Shown here: positions 1 to 10,822 of the stretch, in pieces
How positions within the stretch are numbered: position 1 is the first letter of the stretch
Layout of the letters: each line of letters opens with the position of its first letter
NCBI RefSeq assembly: GCF_040958095.1
Contig: NC_091173.1
Span: forward strand, 19,953,082 to 20,017,081
From: Procambarus clarkii
Taxonomy: Eukaryota; Arthropoda; Malacostraca; Decapoda; Cambaridae
Reading direction: 5' to 3'
DNA length: 64,000 nt
Made by a program: the position numbers and the translations under genes
Notes under the pieces: generated by a model
Databases searched by the model: none
What the model saw: only the letters and a program-made list of their open reading frames with translations
Told to the model about the DNA's origin: nothing

Positions 1-66
1 CTGTCCAGGAGGAAGTCCCACATACAACAAAGGCCGTCCAACTGGCGGGTCTCCACCCCTCGCATC

Positions 67-200
67 ACGGGAGACATCTCCCGTCACGCAGGGTGCAGTC
101 GCACCTCCACAGATCTCCAGTATCATCTATTGATACTGGAAATGGCTCAAAAGGGCCACCACTTACGGGCTATTCATGCCCGTGCCACCTTTTGGGTGGC
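67..200 (-). repeat. Hairpin-chain repeat, longest copy of subfamily A
   Basis: Five consecutive stem-loops are visible: 67-84 (8-bp arms), 92-105 (GGTGC/GCACC), 117-139 (CCAGTATCA/TGATACTGG), 165-183 (ACGGGC/GCCCGT) and 184-200 (GCCACC/GGTGGC). The last two stems recur in shorter copies at 5742-5792 and 27655-27715. The copy ends against a (TC)n stretch at about 211-224. Confidence 0.75.
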
Positions 201-253
201 TTAATCTTCTCTCTCTCTCTCTCTCATGAGGGTCCCCGCGGCGCTGGCTCCCT

Positions 254-340
254 TGTCCCTGTTGTTGTTAAAAGATTTAGCTACTCAGGACGAAGTGTCC
301 ATGTAGCACGGGCTATGGTGAGCCCGTAAACCCCTTTTCC
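254..340 (+). repeat. Hairpin retroposon subfamily B
   Basis: A (TTG)n lead is followed by GATTTAGCTAC, an inner stem GGAC/GTCC, the outer stem closing at GTAGC, and the stem ACGGGC/GCCCGT. The flanks do not give a clean target-site duplication. Confidence 0.7.
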
Positions 341-885
341 CGCCTCGTGGGTTTAGATCAACTCCCCAGCAACCCCACCGCCAGGGTCAGGTGATGTGGA
401 GGTTAGCGAGGCATCTAGAGGGGCAGCGCAGGTTCACAGGCACGCGTGTGTGTGCGGGGTAATGAGGGAGCTTCAGCAACTCACACTCGGGAAGCTTTGT
501 AATAGCAACGTGGAATGTAGAGAGAGAGATAAGATGCGGCCCCTGATGTATCAGCAGCACCAGCAGCTATTTGCCAGGAGCAGTGCCTGTTACAGCAGAC
601 GTAGTGCAACCAGCAGCAGCAGTAACAGCAAGGCCTGGAGCAGCAACAACAGCAACCGACACAAAAGGCCGCAGCAGCCAGTTGCTGGAGGTCACAGAGG
701 ATGGAACACAGCGGTGGTGGAACAAGTTGGCGGAAAACTTCACAGTCGGCCACAACCCCCCCCCCTCCTCCCCTCCAACATCAGTTCTCTCTACAATAGC
801 CTTGGCTAACCTTGTTTGGTCAGAGGGGAGCCGGAAGGGACAGTTAGCAGGACGGGACCGAGACGTGGGTAAGAATGAGGAAGCC

Positions 886-888
<3 letters not shown>
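341..888. other. No gene supported; CAG-rich low complexity
   Basis: Open frames here are rich in Gln, Ser or Cys because of CAG/AGC-type repeats at about 550-660. I see no domain or splice structure. Confidence 0.6.

Positions 889-975
<87 letters not shown>
889..975. repeat. (GA)n microsatellite
   Basis: Nearly perfect GA dinucleotide array abutting the 3' terminus of a LINE fragment. Confidence 0.97.
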
Positions 976-1844
<869 letters not shown>

Positions 1845-2029
1845 CGGGGGTGTAGGGAGATGGTGAAGAATGTTAGATAAGAGTAACAATGAGATATAAG
1901 AGTGGGGTCTGGGGGGGTCTGGGGGGTCTGGGGGGGGTGATAGGAAGAGGAAGGCAGGAGCTTAAGGCCAGAGGGACACGAACAACAGGAGGTAACCGTG
2001 CTAGCCAACGGTGGTATGGGACATTATGT

Positions 2030-2130
2030 AGTGGTAGTGGTGGTGGTAGTGGTGGTGGTAGTGGTGGTGGTAGTGGTGGTGGTAGTGGTGGTGGTGGTGG
2101 TGGTAGTGGTGGTGGTTGTGTTGGTGGTGG
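2030..2130. repeat. (GGT)n/(AGTGGTGGT)n trinucleotide array
   Basis: GGT triplets interrupted regularly by AGT. The open frames read poly-Val, Gly-Ser or His only because of the repeat. Confidence 0.95.
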
Positions 2131-2263
2131 TGTCGAGTTATGGTGATAATGGGTTTACCTTGTGCTTGCGTTATGGTGACGGATGAAAAGTGGGTAATAA
2201 TTTTGGTACCTGCTTCTAGGGATTCTTCCTCCTTTTCTGCGTCCAAGAAATCTGTGAGTTCTT

Positions 2264-3047
2264 CTACTCCCCACACTCGGCCCGAGGCCAGGCTTGACAT
2301 GTGAGAGTTTGGTCCACCAGGCTGTTGCTTGGAGCGGCCCGCAGGCCCACATACCCACCACTGCCAGGTTTGTCCGGCATTTCTTTTAGAAAACAATCTA
2401 GTTTCCTCTTGAAGATGTCCACGGTTGTTCCGGCAATATTTCTTATACTCGCTGGGAGGACGTTGAACAACCGCGGACCTCTGATGTTTATACAGTGTTC
2501 TCTGATTGTGCCTATGGCACCTCTGCTCTTCACTGGTTCTATCCTGCATTGTCTTCTATATCGTTCACTCCAGTACGTTGTTATTTTACTGTGTAGATTT
2601 GGGACCTGGCGTATGTGTATATTATTTGATCTCTCTCTCGTCTCCTTTCTAGTGAGTACATATGGAGAACTTTGAGACGATCCCAATAATTTAGGTTCTT
2701 TATTGCGTTTATTTATGCCGTATATGTTCTCTGTATTCCCTCTATTCCAGCAATCTCTCCTGCTCTGAAAGGGAAAGTGACTACTGAGCAGTAAAACGGG
2801 ACAACACAAGTGACTTGAAGAGTACAACCATTGTGATGGGATCCCTGGATTTGAAAGTTCTCGTAATCCATCCTATCATTTTTCTGGCTGACGCGATATT
2901 TGCTTGGTTATGCTCCCTAAACGTTAGGTCGTCAGACATCATTATTCCCAAATCCTTTACATGCTGCTTTCCTACTGTGAGCAGATTTGACTGTGTTTTG
3001 TACCCTGTATCATACACGCATCCCCTGGAGTACACACGGACATACAT
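2264..3047 (-). mobile_element. LINE type 3, C-terminal RT fragment with 3' end
   Basis: Two adjacent frames encode the C-terminal part of a Jockey/CR1-group reverse transcriptase: VKDLGIMMSDDLTFREH, then RTFKSRD..LFKSLVL, then RGPRLFNVLPASIRNIAG and FKRKLDCFLKEMPDKPG. It closes GGYVGLRAAPSNSLVDQ and WPRAECGE, then a short tail GGGGAGTAGAAGAACTC. A frameshift near 2790 and truncation at both ends show it is dead. Confidence 0.85.
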
Positions 3048-3171
3048 GTATATACATACGCAGGGTGCTTGCGTGATGATAACTCTGGTACTTGTGTGGT
3101 GATGGTGCTTGTGTTGTGGGGATGGTAGGGATGTTGTCTAGTGGGATGAAGGGATGTTGTAGGGATGAAGC

Positions 3172-3258
3172 CTAGTGGACCAAACTCTCACAAGTCAAGC
3201 CTGGCCTCGTGCCGGGCTTAGGGAGTAGAAGAACTCCCAGAACCCCATCAACCAGGTA
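3172..3258 (+). mobile_element. LINE type 3, 3' tail only
   Basis: About 85 bp from GTGGACCAAACTCTCACAAG to CATCAACCAGGTAT, the same 3' terminus as at 10236-10430 and 16030-16210. Confidence 0.8.
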
Positions 3259-3913
3259 TGGTGAGTGAGAAGTGGTGGTGCTTGCAAGGTGGTGGTGAGG
3301 GCGTGGTAGTAGTGGTAGTGGTGGTGGTGGAGGGAGCCTTGAGGCAGACCCACCCCACCTTCCATACTTGGTCTCCCACACAAGGCTGGCTAACCTTCCC
3401 TGCTCCATCATACACTGCGTCGCTACCTCTCCCTCATCACTCACCTGCGTCACAAATCAACACAAACATGCTGCCTAAATCCAAAACACAAATTAAAAAA
3501 CACAAACAGTGTATACAGCTTTAACACAGCAAAACATTATTCCTTTCTCAGTATTAACAATATTTAACTTTGCTTTAGTGATAAGAAATCTACTAGAAAA
3601 AAAAATCCCACGTGAAGCCTCACCTGTTTCTCAACCATGGTTAGGACAATCCATTATCGTCCAGTCAAACAAATCTTTCGCCAAACAAGCCCCCAACACA
3701 AACAGTATAGTGAGCCAAGTCCTGGTGGAGGGTTACCCCAGAGCTGCTCCGGGACTTCCACCACAGTTGTACACTCAGGTAAACTCATGACTATTTCCTA
3801 CGGTATTGACCTGGGGTTCCACGTTCAGTAAACAAACAAATCTGAAATGGCAAATAACACTGGATTGCTTAGGTAGCCTAAGGTCCTTACGGGAACCCTA
3901 AGCAGGCCAATGT

Positions 3914-3920
<7 letters not shown>
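3259..3920. other. No gene seen
   Basis: A (GGT)-type run at 3280-3335 and otherwise unremarkable sequence. Short open frames lack domains. Confidence 0.5.

Positions 3921-3969
<49 letters not shown>
3921..3969. repeat. (ATT)n microsatellite
   Basis: Perfect ATT triplets directly before a B-box-like GGTTCGATCCC at about 3991-4001, so this may be attached to a SINE remnant. Confidence 0.9.
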
Positions 3970-3971
<2 letters not shown>

Positions 3972-4025
3972 ACTGGTTCCTGGGAACATCCAGCGCATAG
4001 GTTCGATCCCTTATCACGGCTCCTA

Positions 4026-4484
4026 CGGATTTTTTTATTATAATAAATTATTATTATTATTACTACAAGTATAAGGCGGTGAATTAGTCATCTGAAGAGA
4101 GCGTGAGAGACAGCTGTACAGTATAATTACTGTCACACTACAAGTGGGTTGGTGACCTTGCCAGGAGGACTTGTCAGTCACCAGCAGCCAAGCCTCGCCA
4201 CCTGACCAACCACTTGCATCGTCAACACCGAGCAAAGCATTCATGCAATTGCCATGGTTCCCATGTCTTTTTGGACATCTGGATGAAATATATACATACA
4301 TGAATACCCCGGAGCACACACAGATATATACATATATATACACATAATTCATAATAATTCAGTGTCGGGGTACAGGCAGTCAGAGTGTATTCATACGCGT
4401 TAGGCTTACATCAAGCCCCCCCCTCCCCCCTCCCAAGGTCGAATTACTATCCCTGCTCAGGATGCAACCCCTCGACAAGCTGAC
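4026..4484. other. No gene seen
   Basis: AT-rich start with short TATATA stretches at 4290-4350. No supported coding sequence. Confidence 0.5.
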
Positions 4485-4764
4485 TGCTTGATAACTGCTT
4501 GATAACTGCTTGATACCTGCTTGATGGGGTTCTGGGAGTTCTTCTACTCCCCAAGCCCGGTCCGAGGCCAGGCTCGACTTGTGAGAGTTTAGTCCACCAC
4601 GTTCACCAGTTTGGACTCCTGAGTACCTATTTACTACTAGGTGTACAGGGGGAATTAGGTGATAGGAAACCCGCCGAACCACTTCTGTCTCACCCGAGAT
4701 TCGAAGCCTGGAATTTTCGCTTGTAAGTAGACAATGAAACCGACTGTACTACCGGGGCCCCTCA
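4485..4764 (-). mobile_element. tRNA-derived SINE with LINE type 3 tail
   Basis: On the minus strand a tRNA-like head (GTAGTACAGTCGG, B-box-like GCTTCGAATCTC near 4695-4709) is followed by the SINE core with TAGTAGTAAATAGGTAC. It then switches to the LINE type 3 3' tail, starting GGTGGACTAAACTCTCACAAG... and ending in three TATCAAGCAG-like units. Confidence 0.85.
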
Positions 4765-4916
4765 AAATAATGTTCGCATACATGAATACAATTGAAGACA
4801 GAATGAATGAACTAATAATGGCAGACCAAAAGCGAGTAGCGAGTGTAAGATAACATTACCGGGAAAAAGACCCGCCAACGCTAGCGGGAAACCTAGGACA
4901 CTGACGTGGGCAAGGA

Positions 4917-5175
4917 GAGGCGGGGTAGAGGGTGGGGCGGGGAGGGGTAGAGGGTGGGGCGGGGAGGGGTAGAGGGTGGGGCGAGGCGGGGTAGAGGGTG
5001 GGGCGAGGCGGGGTAGAGGGTGGGGCGGGGAGGGGTAGAGGGTGGGGCGGGGAGGGGTAGAGGGCGGGGAGGGGTAGCGGGTGGGGCGGGGAGGGGTAGA
5101 GGGTGGGGCGGGGAGGGGTAGCGGGTGGGGCGGGGAGGGGTAGAGGGTGGGGCGGGGAGGGGTAGCGGGTGGGGG
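4917..5175. repeat. 22-bp G-rich minisatellite
   Basis: About 12 units of GGGGTAGAGGGTGGGGCGGG with variants (GCGG for GAGG). The long proline-rich minus-strand frames are artefacts of the repeat. Confidence 0.95.
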
Positions 5176-5439
5176 GCGGACAGGGGACCAGGGGGCTGTG
5201 GCGCTGAGTTGGCAGTGACTGGGTTCAAAGTTTCCCAGTAAGGTGGCGCGGTACTGGACTGGTATCCGGTTTGAGGTAGTACCACCCAGTACCCACCACC
5301 CCCACCGGTGGTTCAGGAGTCCGAGAACCAGCGGCACGTGTGTGCACGGTTCCAGACGGTGTGTGGTAGTTGCCGTAGAGCAGTGAGGGAAGTGAGCTGT
5401 GAGCAGGAAGATCATGCCTCTCGCACCTACTTGACCATT

Positions 5440-5985
5440 AAGACAAAATCACTGAGGCATTAGAAGAAAAACAGAATGCAGATGTGGTATACACGGATTT
5501 CTCAAAGGCATTCGATAAATGTGACCATGGAGTGATAGTACACAAAATGAGGTCAATGGCAATAACTGGTAAAATAGGACGCTGGATACTCAGTTTTCTG
5601 TCGAATAGAACACAGAGAGTAACAGTCAATCAAATAAAAGAGTCCAAACGCAGTTAAAAGCTCTGTACGTCAAGGTACAGTCCTTGCACCACTGCCTTTC
5701 CTTATTCTCATATAAAAAATAGACTCAAATACAAGTCACAGATTGATAAAGATTAAGCCACCCAAGAGGTCGCACGGGCATGAATAGCCCGTAATACAAG
5801 TCACAGCTTCGTGTCATCCTTTGCTGATGACACAAAAATCAGCATGAAAATTACCTCTGCTGAAGACATTGACAAACTACAAGAGAACATACGGCATACA
5901 TAGACGCGATAAAGCACCTAAATTATTGGGATCGTCTCAAAGCTCTCCAAATGCAACCCATTCTCGCACTTGCTTATAGTCAATA
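5440..5985 (+). mobile_element. LINE reverse transcriptase fragment, interrupted by a hairpin element
   Basis: Frames encode VVYTDFSKAFDKCDHGVIV and ILSFLSNRTQRVTVN, then SFADDTKISMKI and DKLQENI, which are RT palm motifs of a Jockey/CR1-group LINE. A 51-bp hairpin element sits at 5742-5792 inside the copy. After the palm it jumps to HLNYWDRLKAL, a motif normally found further toward the C-terminus, so there is also an internal deletion. Stops and frameshifts make it non-functional. Confidence 0.82.
5742..5792 (+). repeat. Hairpin retroposon subfamily A, 51-bp copy with 14-bp TSD
   Basis: Flanked by perfect direct repeats AATACAAGTCACAG (5728-5741 and 5793-5806). It consists of a TTGAT lead, the stem GCCACC/GGTCGC and the stem ACGGGC/GCCCGT. 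Confidence 0.88.
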
Positions 5986-6024
5986 TTAGCTTATTTAATA
6001 AGTGCATATGTGACATACTAATTG

Positions 6025-6245
6025 ATTGTGAATATTTTAGTTTACCTTGAAAAGCTTCATAGAAAACACCGACCTCACCTAACCTTCTTAGTATGTTAAG
6101 ATAAGCATCTTATTGCTTGTGCAGGCGACGAGTCACAATAACGTGGCTGAAGTATGTTGACCAGACCACACACTAGAAATTGAAGGGACGACGACGTTTC
6201 GGTCCGTCCTGGACCATTCTCAAATCTTATTGCTTCTTATTTACA
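6025..6245 (+). repeat. Interspersed repeat with GACCTCACCTAACC motif, split by an insertion
   Basis: The sequence around TATAGAAAACNNCGACCT recurs at 22612-22745. Here it is interrupted at 6119-6223 by the hammerhead-like retroposon. Confidence 0.7.
6119..6223 (+). mobile_element. Small hammerhead-like retroposon (105 bp) with 12-bp TSD
   Basis: Perfect direct repeats ATCTTATTGCTT at 6107-6118 and 6224-6235. The element runs from GTGCAGGCGACGAGTCACAA to GGACCATTCTCAA. On the minus strand it carries the stem GGTCC/GGACC followed by GAAAC. Other copies are at 14757-14971, 27025-27168 and 31413-31490. Confidence 0.85.
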
Positions 6246-6529
6246 ATTATTACTTCTCCCCCCTTACCCCCCCCCCCCACCTCCTCACATTGACCTCCCC
6301 ATAACCCCCTCCCCCCCCCCCCCCAACTACCGGCACCGCGACATTACCTGTCCATGCCCAATGAACAAAAACAGCGAGTCACGTCAAATGCCAGACACAC
6401 AGACCCGCCTTGTGTAAAAAAAAACTCTTCCCTGTCTTTGCTGTCAGTTGACCCTCCACTGGTCCATTCCCCTCGTCGCTCAACTGCCGCGTTCCCAGCT
6501 TTAATGGGACATGATCACGTCGTACGCGA

Positions 6530-6632
6530 CACATACATAGCCACGCTCCTGTGCCAGGTAAGTCCACTACGGGCTCACCATAGCCCGTGCTACTTGGAAC
6601 TTTTGTTCTGAGCAGCTAAATCTAAAACAACA
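6530..6632 (-). repeat. Hairpin retroposon subfamily B with 13-bp TSD
   Basis: Perfect direct repeats ACGTCGTACGCGA at 6517-6529 and 6633-6645. Contains the stems ACGGGC/GCCCGT and GCTAC/GTAGC-type with the inner GGAAC/GTTCT helix. Confidence 0.9.
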
Positions 6633-6653
6633 ACGTCGTACGCGAAACGGTAG

Positions 6654-7028
6654 TAACCTGTCCATGGTTTCAAAAACGTCAAAAACAAATTGCGTCTGAA
6701 TATGGCCGTTTGCCCGTATGGCAAAAATGGACGTAATTTGAAAGTGAAAAATTATTGAAAATAAATTTTGGATTTTTGTTGTTTGAACAAAACAAAAACA
6801 AATTAAGGGTCCTCTGGCAGGTTAAGAGGGCAGGAAGTTCTCCAAATGATTTCAAAACGTCATGATAACCATTAATTGAAAGTTTCCTCTCCTAACCTAA
6901 CCAAATAAGCCGGAGGACTCAAAACAGAAGACGAGTCAGTACCTCACTTTCGCGAACTGGTTTCATTTCAAATTACGTCCAATTTTTGGCCAAACGAGCG
7001 AAAAGGGACGTAATTTTAAGAGGGGTTG
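6654..7028. mobile_element. MITE with long terminal inverted repeats, diverged copy
   Basis: The ends share CAACC..GTCC and TTGGACGTAATTTGAAA-type inverted arms with the better copy at 15384-15743, and the interior also aligns. It has no coding capacity. Confidence 0.75.
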
Positions 7029-7539
7029 TGTATTAGGCTAGGATGTATTACCTTAGCTTAGGCTGTGCTGGACTCGGCTAGTCTGGGTTGGATTTTGCAC
7101 CAGATAAATTAACGTAACGTTCCTAAGGTAAAAAAAAAAGACAATTTTTGGGAAAAGAATGAAGTGAAGGTTAGAGATGAAGGTAAGAATACGAGAATAA
7201 AGTTTCAAATTAGGAATCAGATATAGAAAGGGTACGAAGTAAAAGAAGATAGGAATAAGGAATATATAAGAACAAATTAGAACAAATACAAATTTCCTTG
7301 TCTCAAACCTCATAAAAACTTTCCCATCCTCATTCACCACCTTTGTTTGCCTCATTTAAACTCCTCTCACGTCACCAAACCCTAACCCGGTGCCTCATTT
7401 TCTGTTAGAGCAATATCATATAGGATCCTAAGGATAAGGAAGCCCTGAACTAAGAACTGAAGCCTGAGAACTGCACGAAGCCTATCAGCGCGCTTCAGCA
7501 ATACGTACACAGTGATATTCAACATGTGCATTCAAAACA

Positions 7540-7540
<1 letters not shown>
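7029..7540. other. No gene seen
   Basis: AT-rich, purine-biased spacer. The only long minus-strand frame (7053-7355) is hydrophobic low-complexity without a domain. Confidence 0.5.

Positions 7541-7603
<63 letters not shown>
7541..7603. repeat. (AC)n microsatellite
   Basis: Pure CA array on the 5' side of a LINE type 1 tail. Confidence 0.96.
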
Positions 7604-7606
<3 letters not shown>

Positions 7607-7668
7607 TGTGAGGCGGGACCAAAGAGCCGAAGCCAAACCCCCCCTGCAAGTACCACTAATCGAGTACA
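7604..7668 (+). mobile_element. LINE type 1 3' tail, 65 bp
   Basis: GAGGCGGGACCAAAGAGCCG ... CGAGTAC, ending against ACACACAC. It is embedded in (AC)n on both sides. Confidence 0.8.
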
Positions 7669-7884
7669 CACACAGCTCCAATGCGTCACAATATTCCAGT
7701 AAAAACCCCCACACACCTCCATTTCCTCAATCCAGGGCGTGTAGAGACGACACAGAGCATGGTCGTTCACTCTGTGTCGTAAGCTTAACAATAAACGTAT
7801 CGTAAAAGGTTGATACGTACTCGATAACTTGTATTAAGAGATGCTCCTAAGGAGTTGTGTGTTGTATGTTCACACCAGCGGAGA

Positions 7885-8293
7885 TGCTGTGTCACCCAGG
7901 CCTGCCTCCACTGGAAGACCTGGCTGTGTCACTCAGGCCTGCCACCACTGGAAGACCTGGCTGTGTCACTCAGGCCTGCCACCACTGGAAGACCTGGCTG
8001 TGTCACCCAGGCCTGCCTCCACTGGAAGACCTGGCTGTGTCACCCAGGCCTGCCACCACTGGAAGACCTGGCTGTGTCACTCAGGCCTGCCACCACTGGA
8101 AGACCTGGCTGTGTCACCCAGGCCTGCCACCACTGGAAGACCTGGCTGTGTCACCCAGGCCTGCCACCACTGGAAGACCTGGCTGTGTCACCCAGGCCTG
8201 CCACCACTGGAAGACCTGGCTGTGTCACCCAGGCCTGCCACCACTGGAAGACCTGGCTGTGTCACCCAGGCCTGCCACCACTGGAAGACCTGG
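7885..8293. repeat. 37-bp minisatellite, about 11 units
   Basis: Unit GTGTCACCCAGGCCTGCCNC plus CACTGGAAGACCTGGCT. Units are nearly identical and vary at few positions. The period is not a multiple of three, so all three plus-strand frames are open; these frames are not genes. Confidence 0.97.
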
Positions 8294-8456
8294 TTCTCAC
8301 TGACGAAGCCAACAAACTCTCTACTCTCTTTATATTCCACTTCCCCAACACGAACGGCTCGAGACCGGGTCCCGCCTCTCGGCTCATAAACTCCAGACAA
8401 ACGCAAATTTGCAGGCTGGTGCAGAGTACATTTGGCCGGGGTTGTTGCCACCGCCT

Positions 8457-8640
8457 GGTTATTGCTTCCAGACCTGCAATGTTTATCCTGCAGCTGTGTT
8501 ATTGCTTCCAGACCTGCAATGTTTATCCTGCAGCTTGGTTATTGCTTCCAGACCTGCAATGTTTATCCTGCAGCTTGGTTATTGCTTCCAGACCTGCAAT
8601 GTTTATCCTGCAGCTTGGTTATTGCTTCCAGACCTGCATT
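8457..8640. repeat. 40-bp minisatellite, 4.6 units
   Basis: The unit begins GGTTATTGCTTCCAGACCTG and repeats at 8457, 8497, 8537, 8577 and 8617. Confidence 0.96.
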
Positions 8641-8925
8641 GATAATTCTGCAATTTTCTGCCACTACCACCACAAACACGTCAGGTACCCTTAACACAGA
8701 AATCATCCACTACCACCAAAGACACCACCACTACTATCACCACCACCACCAGACACCCCCACTACCACCACAGACACCCCCAGTACAACTACCACCACCA
8801 CAGACACCCCCACACCACCACAACCCTGCCCTAACTACCATCTTCAGACACCAGGAACTCAGCAATTATCGGCAAAAGGTTGTATCTTCAAACTAAGAAA
8901 ACAAAAAGATAATCATAAAAAACCT
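8641..8925. repeat. CCA-rich imperfect low-complexity tract
   Basis: ACCACC-type triplets interspersed with ACACCCC. No gene. Confidence 0.8.
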
Positions 8926-9027
8926 TAGGAAAGGGAAGGGAACTATCAAGGGGGGAAAGCGCCAAGCCATTACGACTATATAGCCCTTGGAAGGGGGTCA
9001 GGATAAGGATTTGGGATGGGACGGAGG
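8926..9027 (-). mobile_element. SINE type C, 3' part
   Basis: On the minus strand GTCCCATCCCAAATCC is followed by CTATATAGTCGTAATGGCTT and GGCGCTTTC, ending near TTGATAGTTCCCTTCCC. The same block is at 36955-37085. Confidence 0.75.
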
Positions 9028-9430
9028 GGGAAGGGGAAGGAATGGTGTCCAAGTCGGGGGATTGAACGGCGACCTGCAGAAGTGAGAATGGCAGCCGGGT
9101 GTGATGGTGCTGTCATTCTCGCAATAATGAAGAATCATAGTTTGTCACACTTTCTGAAAACTACGCCACATAAAACTTGTTTATGCAGTACAATTATTTG
9201 CAAAATCATGCAGCAACTTTTCCACTTTTTCTTGATATGAAAAAAGGCGCACGAGCTCGCACAGCAAAACTTCATGGTTTCTTTCCAGTGTGATGAACAC
9301 TGATATGAAAAGTGGAAGGTTTCCAGTGTTGGCTGGCGGGGTAGGAGTGGCTGGCGTGGCCCAGGGAGTGGCTGGCGAGGCCAGGGAGTGGCTGGCGGGG
9401 CGCAGGAGTGGCTCATGGGCTGTTGTTATA
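9028..9430. other. No gene seen; short GGCTGGC-type repeats
   Basis: A 9330-9420 stretch repeats GGAGTGGCTGGCG with variation. Nothing coding is recognised. Confidence 0.5.
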
Positions 9431-9515
9431 GATTCATCTACTCGGAATAAGTTCCAAGCAGCACGGGCTATGGTGAGCCCGTAGTGGACTTACCTGGCAC
9501 GGGAGCGGTGCCGGC
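9431..9515 (+). repeat. Hairpin retroposon subfamily B
   Basis: Starts TGTTGTTATAGATTCATC and contains the hairpin CACGGGCTATGGTGAGCCCG and CTTACCTGGCAC. The flanks GGCTCATGGGC and GGCTCGTGGGT look like a decayed TSD. Confidence 0.8.
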
Positions 9516-9896
9516 TCGTGGGTGCAGGAGTGTCGTCATATATCATCCGTCATATATCATTTCACACCCATTCATCTCAACACAAGCGTCATCACGTGGG
9601 CGGGGGGATTGTTGAGATTGTGGGTGGGGGATTGTTGGGGTAAGTGCTGTAAGAGCAGTCCCGCCACTAACAACCTCTGATCGTAGAAGAACCTCTGGTA
9701 GTAGAAGCAAGCGGTATATGTTGGGGTAGGCGAGGGTTGTGCCCGGGCGAACCTACACCAGTCTGGGTGTCGCCAAGGCAGGCGGAGAGTCATGGTAATT
9801 AGCAACCCCGCCATCATGCCGGCTGAGTACTTCCCCAAAGTCATGACTGTCGTCGACCCGGTCCACTGAGCTCAGTCACTAGGGGATCAGGCCGCG
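9516..9896. other. No gene seen
   Basis: Mixed composition. Short frames without domains. Confidence 0.5.
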
Positions 9897-9998
<102 letters not shown>

Positions 9999-10235
9999 GA
10001 GCTCTGCATAGCCTTTGTTCCAGAGTAAGGGGAGGTGGGGAGATTACCTTCTTGCTTTGGGTGCTGCATGGTCAAAGGTCAATGTATATTTATCAAGTGA
10101 CCGTAGAAGGACCAGAAGAAACCCTCTAGCAACCTCTCTACGATGTTGTTGTTTAAGGTGTGACCATCCTAAGATCGGGTCCCCTTCCGAAGCTGGGTTC
10201 GGGAAATATGGAAAGAACCCAGGACCTGCCCAGGT

Positions 10236-10430
10236 ATGTAGGCAGTCCAAAATTGGACTGTTTTCTAAGAGAAGTTCCGGATCAGCCGGGCTGTGGTGGG
10301 TATGTGGGCCTGCGGGCCGCTCCAAGCACCAGCCTGGTGGACCAAACTCTCACAAGTCGAGCCTGGCCTCGAGCCGGTCTTGGGGAGTAGAAGAACTCCC
10401 AGAACCCCATCAACCAGGTATCAAGCAAGC
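10236..10430 (+). mobile_element. LINE type 3, C-terminus and 3' tail
   Basis: Encodes LDCFLREVPDQPGCGGYVGL, then RAAPSTSLVDQTLTS and a stop, followed by GGGGAGTAGAAGAACTCCCA and CATCAACCAGGTAT. It is 5'-truncated. Confidence 0.85.
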
Positions 10431-10730
10431 AGGCCAGCCTTGTATCTGTGGTGACGGCTGGCGGTCGTGAGGTATTTGCTCGCCGACCTCAAGTATTCCT
10501 CCTCACGTCCCGACGGTTGCAATAAGGTCCACGTCCCTCCATAGCAACATCCACCTGTTTAGTAAGGCTCCGGTGCTTTACATCCCTGGAATAAACGACC
10601 CAGCGACCAGCTGACAGCCAGGGGGCGCAGCCAGGAGGCTGACGCGTGAGAGGACTGACCAGTTGCCACCGTCTCTGGCTGTCAACACTGAAGCTTTTTG
10701 GGGGGAAATATTGACACCATATGATAGGAC
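10431..10730. other. No gene seen
   Basis: Unremarkable spacer. Confidence 0.45.
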
Positions 10731-10732
10731 AG

Positions 10733-10800
10733 GATCGAACCCGCATCCCAGGACTTGAGAGGCACTCCTCCCACCGACTGAACCATGATGAGCTGGATGG
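10733..10800 (-). mobile_element. tRNA-like SINE head
   Basis: The minus strand has an A-box-like TGGTTCAGTCGGTGG and a B-box GCGGGTTCGATCC about 35 bases apart. No tRNA cloverleaf was established, so it is called a SINE fragment rather than a tRNA gene. Confidence 0.55.
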
Positions 10801-10822
10801 CTAGTGTGACTGGGGAAGTCCA

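Noticed and set aside
4762-5415. 217-codon proline-rich minus-strand frame
   Set aside because: Produced by the 22-bp minisatellite. No domain and no splice context.
7885-8293. CRISPR-like regular repeats
   Set aside because: Units are directly adjoining with no variable spacers, and the genome is eukaryotic.
7841-8694. 279-codon frame with WKTWLCHPGLPPLEDLA repeats
   Set aside because: Cyclic translation of the 37-bp and 40-bp minisatellites.
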